Shown one piece after another: positions 1 through 11,433 of a stretch of DNA of 64,000 bases. Within the stretch, counting starts at the first letter, position 1; every line of letters begins with the position of its first letter. A program made the position numbers and the translations under genes. Source of the DNA: Oikopleura dioica (lineage: Eukaryota > Chordata > Appendicularia > Copelata > Oikopleuridae); contig OU015569.1 in NCBI GenBank assembly GCA_907165135.1, forward strand, positions 5,084,001 to 5,148,000, read 5' to 3'. The notes below the pieces were generated by a model. It made no database searches. It was given only the letters and a program-made list of their open reading frames with translations, and was not told where the DNA came from.

Positions 1-1461
1 CATACGTGGATCGTTACTTAGCCCGTCAGACGCACCCTGTGCGCAAAAACGAGCTCCAGCTGATAGGCGTTTCTGCCCTTTTCTTCTCCGCCAAGCTGGA
101 AGAGATCTACCCTCCGAAGCTAGTGGATTTTGCCTACGTTACCGATTCGGCGTGTACAGAAGTGGAGATGAGGGAAATGGAGCTGATAATGTTAAAGGTT
201 CGGTTCCGACTTTTGTTTTTGGAAAGCTGCCACATCGTGAAACCTCATCAGGAAACGGCTAGGGGGATCGGCGAGGGATTAAACTAGATTTCAATCAAGT
301 CCTTTAGAAGCTCCAGTGGGAGTTGAGCACGCCAACAGCGATCAGCTGGCTCAATCTCTACCTCCAAGTCGCCCAATTGCCGATGAACAACGATCACTTC
401 CATCTCCCGCAGTATCCACAAGAGACATTTGTCCAGATCGCCCAGGTTTTTTTTTCGTGAAGAAATCTAATGAAAATTTAATTATTTTAGCTTATTGACC
501 TCTGTCTGCTTGATATTCAATCGTTGAAGTTTTTGCCATCTCAGCTTGCCGCTGCCTGTTTATATCACTTTAGCTTGGGGTCGATCATTTTACAAATCAT
601 TATCTAGTAGAACTTGAAAATTCGGGGCTTGAATCAACCCCTTTATTAGTAGTGAGGATATTGCACTCGACTGCTCCGGCTACAAAATGGAAGAAATTGC
701 TGCTGCAATAAAGTAGGCAACTAATTTTAAACTCACGGACTAACAAATACCCCCAAGATGGGTGACTCCTTTTGCCGAGACGATTCGTGACGAAGGCCTT
801 GCAGCATTGAAGTCGTTCCGAAAAGTCAAAGTAGAGGACGCGCACAACATTCAAACCCACATCAACAACGTTACTGTGCTTGTAAGTTTTCCTTTATGTT
901 GTCAACGCGGATTTTAAAACTTGCTGTCAGGAGAAAGCGCAGGCATTACAGACGAGTCGTTTCTCGCAACTATCGACGACATCTTCAAGCCGATGGAGCG
1001 CCACCCCTGAGACGCCGACAGACCTCAACATCCTCGTGACCCCTCAAAGTGAGGAGAGCTCGAAAGAAAACCCCTCAAATCCAGCTTCCACACGTTCCCG
1101 AAAGCGCCCCTCGGTCGAGCCAGTCGCCGCGCACATTGACCCCAAACGGCTAGCATCAGAAAGCGGCGCTTTCCCAGCAACACCTGACACCTCGCCACTG
1201 GCTTTGAGCCACTCCTCCTCGTTGTCCACGTCCCCTAATGCCGGCCAGAGTGGCAGTGCCAGTGGCAGCACCTCCGAAATCGCCCCCGAAGACATTGAAG
1301 ACGACGAAGATGATGTTCCCGAGCGAGTGCCCTTTGCGCCCCTCAAATACGAAGAAGAAAGCCAAGACTCGACTGGGAGCAGTCTCTCAGCGACTGATCT
1401 CGCCGAAGAGATTGATTTGCCACTTGAAGACGAGAGTGCCGATGTGCAGCCGATTAGTTAA
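1..1461 (+). CDS. CCNE: Cyclin E homologue, 5' end outside the window
   Basis: G1/S cyclin, the regulatory partner of CDK2. The window opens inside the cyclin box: the first exon (to 197) contains LQLIGVSALFFSAKLEEIYP, very close to animal cyclin E. I resolve exons at about 1-197, 308-445, 491-579, 650-712, 758-881 and 931-1461, all with GT-AG introns of 45-110 bp and consistent phases. The third carries the C-terminal fold motif LAAACLYHFSLG. The 758-881 exon gives WVTPFAETIRDEG and EDAHNIQTH, the cyclin E signature (human EDAHNIQTH). The last exon is rich in Ser, Thr, Glu and Pro, as expected for a degradable PEST/phosphodegron tail, and includes VTPQSEES. It ends in TAA. The N-terminus and first half of the box are missing, so length cannot be compared. 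Identification is by remembered family sequence; high confidence. Confidence 0.92.
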
Positions 1462-2189
1462 ACTTAGGAAGGGGCTGTCAATCTCGCTCTGGTCAGTATT
1501 TAAAATAGAGTTTCAAAATCTCTCTCTCTCTCTCTTCAAATTCACATCCCTCCCACAGTTCTCTTCCGTTTTCCAGGCTGGAAAACATTCTAGGCCGAGA
1601 AAGGTGAAAACAAGGTGTCCTTCTCGAAGGCCTGCTCCTCGTCAGTTATCTTCCGTTATCGAAAGTAAACAGCGTTTCTGGTGCGCGTCAAAAGCGAATT
1701 GGAATATTTCAATACCCCTCTGTATTATAAGTTCAATCCACGTTTGCGGCCTTCCCCACAATTTCTTCCAAAAAAGAAAATACAAGCATTGTGCCCTGCT
1801 TTCTTCTGCAAACCAAAATTAATATCTAATAATGCCCTGTGTTAGTAACCCTGCTCTTGACCCCGAAACCCTCTTTTTCGACAATTTCAACACTCAGTTC
1901 AAGGATGCACTCGCCTTAACTCTGTGCTCTAAAAATCAATTTTGCCATAAAAAACAGAACATAATAACAACGCAGCATTCGTTTCGTCTCCTGTGATGGC
2001 GTAGCTTAGGAACATAATTATTTCGCTGATTTGACTGCCATGAACTGTATAATTTTATTTGAACTGTATTAAGTCTGTATTAAAGTTCCTCTTCAACCGC
2101 GTACTCTTGTTGCTTCTCTCTTCTTACAGCAGGAATTACTGAAAATAAGCAAGCTGCAGGTACAGAATATTCGAGGAAGAGTTAAAAGT
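1462..2189. other. Intergenic stretch after cyclin E
   Basis: About 730 bp with no convincing ORF. It contains a short CT-repeat run near 1514-1535 and A/T-rich sequence with AATAAA-like motifs. It is probably the cyclin E 3'UTR followed by the upstream region of the next candidate gene. Confidence 0.5.
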
Positions 2190-2699
2190 ATGTCTGACAG
2201 CGATGAAGATAAACGAGCCTCTCTGCTAAATGAAGATAAGGAAACAGGCTTTGTTTTTCGATCAGCAATGCGGCTGCAATTCAGCTAGTAGAATAGTAGC
2301 ATGGTGTGCCTTGAGCTAACCCCAGAACAGATCAATTTCTTGATTGTAAATTTTGAAGGGAGAGAAAAGAGAATTCAAACTTTCAAAGTCGATGCTGAGG
2401 ATGAAAATTACCGTGAAACTCAAAACTCGACAGATTTAGCAGCAGTTGAGAAGGGTTTACATAGGAAAGGTTCTTTATTTTAATATTTCTGGACGTTACG
2501 ATAAAAAGTCTAGAGGCACGCCCTAAGTGATTAGTAGAAATTTGAACCGCGATAAAAAGGCACACTTTAGCGATAACGAAAGAGCTGGTAATTACGATTG
2601 TCATTCTTGGAATACTCTTTGTGATCGTCATTTATCTTCGAACACGGTATTATTTAAATAAGATATGTGTACACTTTATCGGATTTTAGAAGCTGCCTT
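2190..2699 (+). CDS. Candidate small tail-anchored membrane protein
   Basis: Unrecognised. An ATG at 2190 opens an acidic start (MSDSDEDKRASLLNED). The segment before the TAG at 2697 reads AITKELVITIVILGILFVIV followed by YLRTRYY, a clean C-terminal membrane anchor, after a plausible acceptor near 2570. The layout (short charged cytosolic part, single C-terminal anchor) resembles a SNARE, and the start is vaguely like the linker of a Vti1-type Qb-SNARE. I could not join the middle exons in one frame without assuming a GC-AG intron, and saw no clear SNARE zero layer. Treat the exon chain as tentative; the membrane segment is the only strong part. Confidence 0.3.
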
Positions 2700-2751
2700 T
2701 CAAAACGAATGAGAAAAACAAGCGTTGATAACCGATTTTAATCTCTTCCTG

Positions 2752-3037
2752 TTAACCTTACGCCGCCAAACTAAAATTTCACCCCCCGCCGCCAAATGTG
2801 CCATATATGGCACATCATCTTTTCCGTCGTCCTAGGCCCCATATAATGGCCGAACCCGAACCTTAACCAAGATCCGAACTCAAACCAGAACCCGAGCTCA
2901 AAAATGAACCCAAACCCAAGCCCAGACTATTGCCCGAAAATGAGTAAAAATGGAAGAACCCGAAATGATGACGGAGAGAAAAATGGGTTTTGGAAAGCCC
3001 TTGTGCCATATATGGCACATTTGGCGGCGTAGGGTTA
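2752..3037. mobile_element. piggyBac-type MITE with TTAA ends
   Basis: A 286 bp non-coding element bounded by TTAA on both sides (2752-2755 and 3034-3037). The ends are inverted repeats, CCTTACGCCGCCAAA on the left and, on the reverse strand from the right, CCCTACGCCGCCAAA. TTAA target duplication plus a CCCTA-type terminus is the hallmark of piggyBac-family elements and their MITEs. Both sides also carry the 18 bp perfect palindrome TGTGCCATATATGGCACA (2797-2814 and 3002-3019). The centre is a degenerate repeat of GAACCC-like units. No transposase is encoded, so it is non-autonomous. Confidence 0.8.
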
Positions 3038-3155
3038 AGTACCATTAAGAATTTCTAGCGACAATAAAGTGACTTTACAGAAGGGTAATCAATCTCTTTA
3101 AATCTTGCGCTCTCTAGAATTATTGATGATCTGACAAAAAAGGTACTCCCTCGGC

Positions 3156-3228
3156 GGCCGCGTGGCCTAATGGATATGGCGTCTGACTTCGAATCAGGAA
3201 GTTGTGGGTTCGAGTCCCATCGTGGTCA
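3156..3228 (+). tRNA. trnR-UCG: tRNA-Arg (anticodon UCG)
   Basis: A 73 nt cloverleaf. The acceptor stem pairs GGCCGCG with CGTGGTC, with discriminator A at 3228. The anticodon stem TCTGA/TCAGG encloses the loop CTTCGAA, giving anticodon TCG (reads CGA). The internal promoter is present: A box TGGCCTAATGG at 3163 and B box GGTTCGAGTCC at 3207. No intron. CGA is the dominant Arg codon in the tubulin and EGF genes of this window, so this isoacceptor should be heavily used. Confidence 0.96.
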
Positions 3229-3232
3229 AAAC

Positions 3233-3238
3233 TTTTTT
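3233..3238 (+). terminator. RNA polymerase III terminator of tRNA-Arg
   Basis: A run of six T residues four bases after the discriminator base of the tRNA, the usual Pol III stop. Confidence 0.8.
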
Positions 3239-3413
3239 CTCCCTTTCAGGACTGTAATGCAATAAATTAGAAGATACAGTTAGGCAGTTGGAGGAATAGT
3301 TTATTTTAATATTCCGATAAGAAGAGAATTCATACTTGCGTGAACTTCAGGATCTCCTAAAAATTGAGTAAATTTCCAAGGGTTTGGTAAAAACCTAACT
3401 TTACTCGTTATCA

Positions 3414-3739
3414 TCATGATAACACATTGTGACTATTTTTTGGGCACACACTGGGCGAGCGAAAAGCACAAAAAGACGAAGAGGCCGAAGGTAAGGCAGA
3501 CGAGAAAGATATTGAGAATAATCAGTTTCAAATTGCGATTGGCGCTCTTTTCGATGATTTCTTCTTTCTCCAACAGCTGGTCTTCTTTCTTTCGGGTCAG
3601 AAGGTTTTAAAAGCTTTTTTGAAAAGAGAAGAAAAGCTAACCCAGTGCCTAGAAAATTCAACCTCTCAATCGCCAAATCAAAAAGTCGATTCTCTTCCGA
3701 GGCAGGCACGTGCCTTTCAAAAATGTTCACTTCTGTCAT
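3414..3739 (-). CDS. Candidate small single-pass membrane protein, exon chain uncertain
   Basis: Unrecognised. On the minus strand one frame between about 3416 and 3600 reads KEDQLLEKEEIIEKSANRN and then a hydrophobic helix, LIILNIFLVCLTFGLFVFLC, followed by a short tail ending in TGA at 3414. A charged helix running into a membrane segment near the C-terminus looks like a real protein. A possible first exon begins at the ATG at 3737-3739 (MTEVNIFERHVPASEEN). No single set of GT-AG junctions links both parts in phase, so the gene may use a non-canonical intron or a different upstream exon. Confidence 0.35.
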
Positions 3740-4177
3740 CTTCTACAAAATCCTCTTGGAAAATAATTTCAGCTCTTTCCCTCTTGTGAAGCGTAGTACG
3801 GTAATGCCGGAAAGCGAAAATGATCGGCGCAGGAAAAGCAGAAGGAAGCGCGTCCACCTGATTCGTCATTTTCTGGCGACTTTCAAACTTTTTGAAGAAA
3901 ATGAAATTCACGGTTTCTAGACTTAGACTTTCGCCTTCTTTGATAATCAGAGCTCGGCAATCTGTGCAGAAAACCTGAGTCAGGGCATGAAAGGGCTGAA
4001 ATGAAAAGCTGTGTATCGGTTTTTTTTTAAAGGCGGCTTCGCTTATATTCTAATTTCAATTTATTTTAGAATTCTTTGATTTTTCAGACCCTGACTCAGG
4101 ATTTCTCCTCAGTTTACCGAGCTGAGAACTTTTGATTCAGGAGAAACATAAATGCTAGTGTGAAATTTTAAGTCGGG

Positions 4178-4183
4178 TTTATT
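4178..4183 (-). promoter_or_regulatory. Poly(A) signal of the CCCH zinc-finger gene
   Basis: AATAAA on the minus strand (TTTATT on plus), about 110 bp after the stop codon of the gene ending at 4294. Confidence 0.55.
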
Positions 4184-4293
4184 AAGTTATAAAAAAAGTA
4201 CAGAATATATAGCAGGTTGAAATAAAGCTTTGAGCAATAATATTGGGTTTTTGATGTGAGTTTCGTAAAATATTTAATCAAAAGAACGTTTTT

Positions 4294-6082
4294 TTAACAA
4301 TTATCTTGCTGCTTGTAGAGCTTGCCATTGAGAGTAAACTTGGGTCGAAAATCGACGAGGTCGATCAGCTCAGGAACAGGCAAGTCAGTAGGTGGAGTCG
4401 CTGGTCGGGGCAAGAACAAGCGCGGATCCTGAACCTCGCCAGAAACTGTCATTGGAATATGGGCGGTCTCTAGTCGGGGATCGCAAGGCTTAGATGGCCG
4501 CCGATATCGACGGACTGGAGTTTTCTAATTATAAATTCGGTCAGGATATCGTGTAAGACGTTTTATATTTACCTCCGAAGGGTCTCGAAAATATTGGCTG
4601 AAATCAAGAGTCAATCTCTTGGGCTCATTGTATTGGCCGTTGAATGTTTCGAGAACATCGTGATCTTTTTGAACCGGGGATTGACTAAAAATTTGTCTTA
4701 GGAGGAGTTGAGAATGCTTATCTTACGTTCGAGGAGGGGATGGCTGTAGACATCTCCGAATTGGAGGCATATCGTAAGGATTGTCAATTGACGAAAATCG
4801 ATCATCGTAACCTTTTTGGAAGCCCAATGGTTTGATTGGAGGTGGAGGAGAAGGAGAGAACCTTTCTGCAAAGCCGCCGTCTCCAGTCATGGGGACTGGC
4901 TCCGTTTTGTCATGCCAGGCAAACTTGATCCAGCCAACGGACGCGGCACTGCCCTCAGTTGGCTTGGAGCTTCCGGGTTTATTTGACATCTCAGAGCTAG
5001 TTTCCATCAACTCTTCCTCGACGGAAACTCCAAAGATGTCATCAAGATCAAAGAGATTGGTGGTGGCGTTTTCAGAAGGTGGGGGAAGGAGAGGAACGCC
5101 CACTGGAGGCCTTGGCAGAGGATCGAATCCTTGGTTCTTGATAAATTCAAGCTCGACGGAGTCATCGGCCACGAAGAAGTCTGACTTGTGTTTCTCGATG
5201 ATTTTGGCAGTTACGGCATCTAATTTCGCATGCGAGAAAATGCACTAAAATTTGTTTCAACCTTTGGACGAATTTCAAAACTATTAGACTTACGTTATCA
5301 TTTTCGCAATTTTTCGAAATATGGTAATATTTGCATGGATAATTCTTATGCATGTAATGGCATCGCTCTCCCTAGAAATTCGTTCATTTCATTTTCAACG
5401 GATAAAAATGTACCTTTCGGCAAGTACCAGCTAAGTAATATTTGCACAGCTCATACTTTCGCCAGTTATCATCATTCTGGTCGGCCTTTCTTTCATGTCG
5501 TTCGCGTCTAGTAGAGTCATTCTTCGAGCGCTTGGGAGATCTTTGTCTGCCTCTTCGGTCGTTTCTATCGTATCCTCCCCTGAATCGGTGGTCGATTCGG
5601 ATGATGCTTCGCTCATTCGTTCCTTTGCGTTCCTGATGTCGTGAACCATTTCTTCGGCGATCATCAATGATAATTGGCCTCTCGTTCTTCGAACTCGGTC
5701 CGGCCTCTTCCGATCCATTCGCATTCGTACTCTCGCCTTTAACGCCTCCATCAGAATCGCCTAAATTTCATAAATATGAGATCGGATAAAAAAAGTAAAA
5801 TCTTACTTTTCTTGCTGAATCGAGCCCGAAAAGCCGAAATGATCTCAATTTCATCGTCGTCCGAGAATTCCGATCGTTCCCTGGCGTTTGCTGGATCGTC
5901 TCGGTCGAAGTATCCGTGCTTCTTCCTCTTTTTCTTCGGTTTGGTCCTTTCCGTCACATCCTTGACCCTTTCGAACTAAAAATCGGGTTTGAAGGAAAAT
6001 AGAATGCTTTATTTTGTACCGAGTCATTAGATTTTCGCCTCTTCCGATAAGTATCGGGCATAACATCATCAGAAAGTCGCAT
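4294..6082 (-). CDS. CCCH zinc-finger protein, ZC3H4/ZC3H6/ZC3H8 (suppressor of sable) family
   Basis: Nuclear RNA-binding protein; the animal family restrains unproductive transcription and affects RNA processing. The start is the ATG at 6080-6082 (MRLSDDVMPDTYRKRRKSND), preceded by an AG that could accept a spliced leader. Exons joined by introns of about 45-50 bp give a basic, Arg/Ser-rich N-terminal half and then two CCCH fingers: CKYYLAGTC-RKGERC-HYMH (C-x7-C-x5-C-x3-H) and CKYYHISKNC-ENDNC-IFSH. The block after them (LDAVTAKIIEKHK) matches the family's DDLTKETKKLLDK segment. A Pro-rich region with PLPRPPVGVPLLPP follows. The last exons end NGKLYKQQDNC and TAA at 4294. Vertebrate relatives have three fingers; the first is absent here. 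It lies head-to-head with the TMEM26 gene. Confidence 0.85.
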
Positions 6083-6592
6083 CTTCGTAAAAATGGCAGT
6101 AAAAATAACAACTGGGGTTCTCAAAACTAGAGAATGATGACTCGGGGAGAAAATAAATTTTTAAAGATGAGAATTCTAGAAAAAATACTGAAAATACGTA
6201 TGTTCAGGTTTTAAGATGCCTAACGACTTTCAGGTGCTTTAAATGATCGTGAAATCTTCCAGAAATGACTAAATACGAAGACTTTGTGATTTCGAGTATG
6301 AAAACTCATCTGCACAAGCGAGTGCTAACCTTGAAATCGTAAAAAGGCAAAACAGTCTTTCTGCTCAATATTCTTTTGATCCAGATTTGCAGAGTTTTTT
6401 CAGGCTAGGCCACAATTGGCGGATGCGTTAGTGATTTTTAATTCAGGGATCGCTCAGTACGTTGTGAAAAAGAAGGGAGGAAATGGTATCAATTATGTAT
6501 ACACGCGAAAGTACTCCGCCGCACATGGAACTCTCAATGTCAGATTGTGATATTGAAGGAGAAGAATTTGAAGAAAAACGAAGCTTATAGAG

Positions 6593-8937
6593 ATGTTGAG
6601 AAAATTATGGAGCAAGACAGAGATATTCTTTAGCATAGCGGCTAGATTCTTATTTTTCCTCCACAGGTACGTTGAACGAATACTCCCGAAAGTCTAGGCT
6701 CTCACAAAATTTTAGCATTCTGACAATTCAAATCGTTCAAAAACAATCAAATTCCTCTATCGTCTTGATTCTTCTTATTCCTTGTTGTTTGCAAATTATC
6801 GAGACGATCTTTACTGTCATTTATCGGCGAGGAAAAGAGTTTAGGTCGGTCTCGCCCTGTATAATGCTCTATCTTGCAAGTATTATCCCTGCAGTTTGGT
6901 ACATGGAGAGTTCTCTTCAGGAAACCGCTTTTCTGGAGGAGAATTTTATTGGCTAGAAGAGCACTAGAAAAGCGGTTGAAAAGCACGACCGAACTCTGCA
7001 CCATGTTTGCCAGGTAACCCTAACACTAACCCTAACCCCTAACCCTAAATACCAGAATACGCGTCGGTGGCTTCAAGATCCGGACATAGAAAACGCAGAT
7101 GGCTGTATGGCCAGTAAGAAATTCGTTTTCTTTGTGATGTCTCTTTTATAATTCTGCTTTTAGGCTTCCACAATTCAGTTCTGCGGCCGCAAATAAGAGA
7201 ATACGTCATAAAAGCTTACCCACAATTAGATCCGAAAAAGAGTGAAGACAACGAAGAAATAAAAAAGCTCGTTTCAGAAAGGCTAAAAGGAGAGAAGAAT
7301 TTTGGCTGGTACCATGATCTATACAAAAATGATGACAATATCAGGCTAGCAATGTGTGAGCAGCAATATCACTGCGAATTCAATGAGACCGCATCATGCT
7401 TTGACATAGGAATCGGGTCGGATCAATTCTGCTCGAAAACGCGTTGAGAAAAAAGGAATTGAATGAAAAAGGATCAAATTCTGACCCTTGGATAGAAAAA
7501 GCAGAGCTTTATAAAAAGTTAAAAAGCGATGTGGTAGAAACGACATCAGAAATGATCACGACAATAGCGATGGAAACCGAAGGGGCGAATGTGATGGGGG
7601 CGATCCCAATTGATACAATGAGCATTCAGAACAAAATAGCAGAGTTCGACAAAATTGGGGTTAATTTTTAACTGCTCTTCTTTCATTTCGACTAATCTTT
7701 ACTTTCAGTTATCCCAATTCGACAATGCCTTTCTGGTGATCATCATGCATCAAACGATTCTCTTCGTTATTGTCATTGGGCGCTGGCTACTCCCCACTTC
7801 TACGGATGTGACTCGAGATGAGCTCTCGCAAATTCTGTTTGGCTTTATTGGTGTCGGTGCGGACATCATGGAGTTTATCACCGAGAGTCTGAAAGAGACT
7901 GCTGTCAAATGCTCAGAAGATGGATTGCAGACGGTGATCCTCTTTTTCTGGTGCTTGAGCTTGCTACAATTTATTCTCGTCCTGACTAGCGAGGTAACTG
8001 CGGATATTTTGGTTCAGATTACAGGTCTCTAAAAGTGACTGGATAGAGCAAATGTCACATTAAGAATATTTATATTTCGAATTCTTTTGGGATTTCAGAT
8101 GAGCATACGCCGCGTGGGAAAATTTTCAAGGGCCTTTCTCACCGGCGATATTCTCAGCAAATGTGCTTGTATTAAAATGTTGAATAAAAGGACAATGGCG
8201 GCGAAAATAAATCGGCATGGATGGCATTTTGGACGAACCCAGAAGTTTGGAACATTTGCATCACCTTATTTATTCAAGACGGACCGTTTTTAGCCGTGCG
8301 GGAAAAGGTTTTCTTAGTTTGAATGTTTTAATGTAAAATAATTCTTTTGGGTATTATTTTGACTTTTTAGCCGGCTTCGGCCAAAAACTATATATCCCAA
8401 GAACCCAATTAAATAGATAAACCTTTCAAAGATGTACATTATTTTTGGACGAAATGTAGTCAATCCGGCGTTATTATTCTTCACTACGAAGAATTCAATA
8501 GTGCTCCTCCTCGACACTTACAGGTAGCGTCAATTTTAACTGCTTGTGATTGTTTACTTTCTCTTGCAAGATTGGCTGTCATCGCTACGAATCGCCCGGC
8601 GCAGTCGTCAAGTGAGGAGAGCAAAGACAACGTCAAGGCTGTGGAGCGAGTGGAGACGACGCCGGAGCCCGACACACTTTCGGGAAAAATACGCTTCACT
8701 GAAGTACGTTTTAACGGCCTGCCCGTTCTAATATTGAAGTTTCCCGAGCACGAATCAAGTGCATTTCTATTTTAGATGAATTATGCCAATCTAATCACTT
8801 TATTCAAGTCTAAAATCGAAAAACTGGAGCAGAAGCTGGAACGACTCCGCGAAGATCTTAGCCCAGAAGACTCAAAAAATGATGTTGTCGATGGCGATGT
8901 CGAAGAAGAGTGTTTAAGCGTCTCCGAAAAAGCCTGA
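6593..8937 (+). CDS. TMEM26: TMEM26-family multipass membrane protein
   Basis: Integral membrane protein of poorly known function. Exons I could phase: 6593-6666, 6716-6920, 6957-7013, 7056-7113, 7164-7353, 7410-7659, 7709-7993, 8099-8113, 8191-8307, 8417-8523, 8571-8703 and 8776-8937. Family blocks appear in order: ARFLFFLHR, RRGKEFRSVSPCIMLYL, IIPAVWYMES, QTILFVIVIGRWLLP then TRDELSQILFGFIG, WNICITLFIQDGPFLAVR, and LLFFTTKNSIVLLLDTYRL. The C-terminal tail is charged and ends in a coiled-coil-like stretch. The frame is kept at 6920/6957 only by a 36 bp GA-AG intron. Intron 7014-7055 is made of telomeric repeats. Compared with vertebrate TMEM26 the domain order is complete; the loop after the fourth exon is Lys/Glu rich. 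The tiny 15 bp exon at 8099 is the least certain part. Confidence 0.88.
7014..7055 (+). repeat. Intron composed of telomere-like CCCTAA repeats
   Basis: A 42 bp GT-AG intron of the TMEM26 gene. Between the splice sites almost every base belongs to CCCTAA units (CCCTAACACTAACCCTAAC and so on). The flanking exons join in phase (VCQ to NTRRW), so it is spliced as an ordinary intron. Confidence 0.85.
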
Positions 8938-9012
8938 TTGATATTTGGACCCTTTTTCTTTTCTATTTTGCCTGTAAATCTGCTCCTCATGAAGTGCTTT
9001 CCCTTCGTTCGA

Positions 9013-9018
9013 AATAAA
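9013..9018 (+). promoter_or_regulatory. Poly(A) signal of TMEM26 homologue
   Basis: AATAAA 75 bp after the TGA at 8935-8937. Confidence 0.6.
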
Positions 9019-9487
9019 ACATCGGTGCAAGAAACGAAAATATCAATAAAATTGTCATATGATTATCTTTATTAAATTATAAATTAATATTCAATTCGAA
9101 GGAGATTTAAAGTTAAGAAGACTTAAGTGTTCAATGAGATTCATTCCGAAAAGAATTTCCCGCACTAGACTTGAAGTTCTATTCCAAGCCGAGTGTGGTA
9201 TTTCTTTCTTTTCTGCTTTGGAAAAGTCGAAAACGACATGGCTGGGTAATAGCAAATAGATAATCTGGGAACAATCGAAGAGTGGCGTAGCAACGGGTGG
9301 AGTACTTCCTCGGCGACCGTAGCCGGGCCAGAGCGAATAGATGTTCTATTTGCCTGTACAAATACAAATCCGGTGGTTACCTTGCCGACAATGTTTGCCA
9401 TTTCGAAGCGCGAAATCGAAGCGCCGTTAGAAGCAGCCTCAGTGTCCCTTTTTAGCCACCACAGCCAGTCACAGCCAAAAATATAAC
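9019..9487. other. Region upstream of beta-tubulin
   Basis: About 470 bp without a gene. The 3' part (9280-9480) is less A/T rich and should hold the tubulin promoter and 5'UTR. I see no clear TATA box. Confidence 0.4.
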
Positions 9488-11002
<1,515 letters not shown>

Positions 11003-11433
11003 GCTGTTTAAAAAGACGACACTCGACCCTGTACTTACACTCACTGACCAAACACATCCACGCACACAATTTCACACACACAGATTTATTATATTTTATT
11101 ACTTTTTCTTATTATATTTTTTCTCTTCATCCAAAAGAGCGAATTTATGACAAACCCCAAACACTTTGAACTCGTATTTAAAGTAAGAAAATATACATAT
11201 TTTATAAGTTGTAAATTTCGAAAATGAGACTTTTGTAAAAGTGAGTTTGGCTTTACATTTATTTTAAAAGATACGTCGTGTTGAGTTAGAGAGCGGCTTG
11301 TTCAGCAATTTAGAGGAAGAGTGAGAGCAGGAGTGAGTTTTGTTTCAGGTTAATCGCGAGCTTTTTGTGATGAATTGTTTTCTTGAGCGTACTTTTTTGT
11401 AACGAGTAGGGTTCATAATGCTGTCTTCGTTTC
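11003..11433. other. Convergent 3' ends of tubulin and Ig-like gene
   Basis: A/T-rich 430 bp between two convergent genes. It should contain both 3'UTRs. No ORF of note and no perfect AATAAA that I can assign with confidence. Confidence 0.4.

Noticed and set aside
1238-1822. 194-codon plus-strand ORF overlapping the cyclin E tail
   Set aside because: Out of frame with the cyclin E last exon, very basic, no splice support; a shadow of the coding exon.
7014-7055. Possible chromosome end or assembly join at the telomeric repeats
   Set aside because: The TMEM26 reading frame continues on both sides in phase, so the sequence is contiguous and internal.
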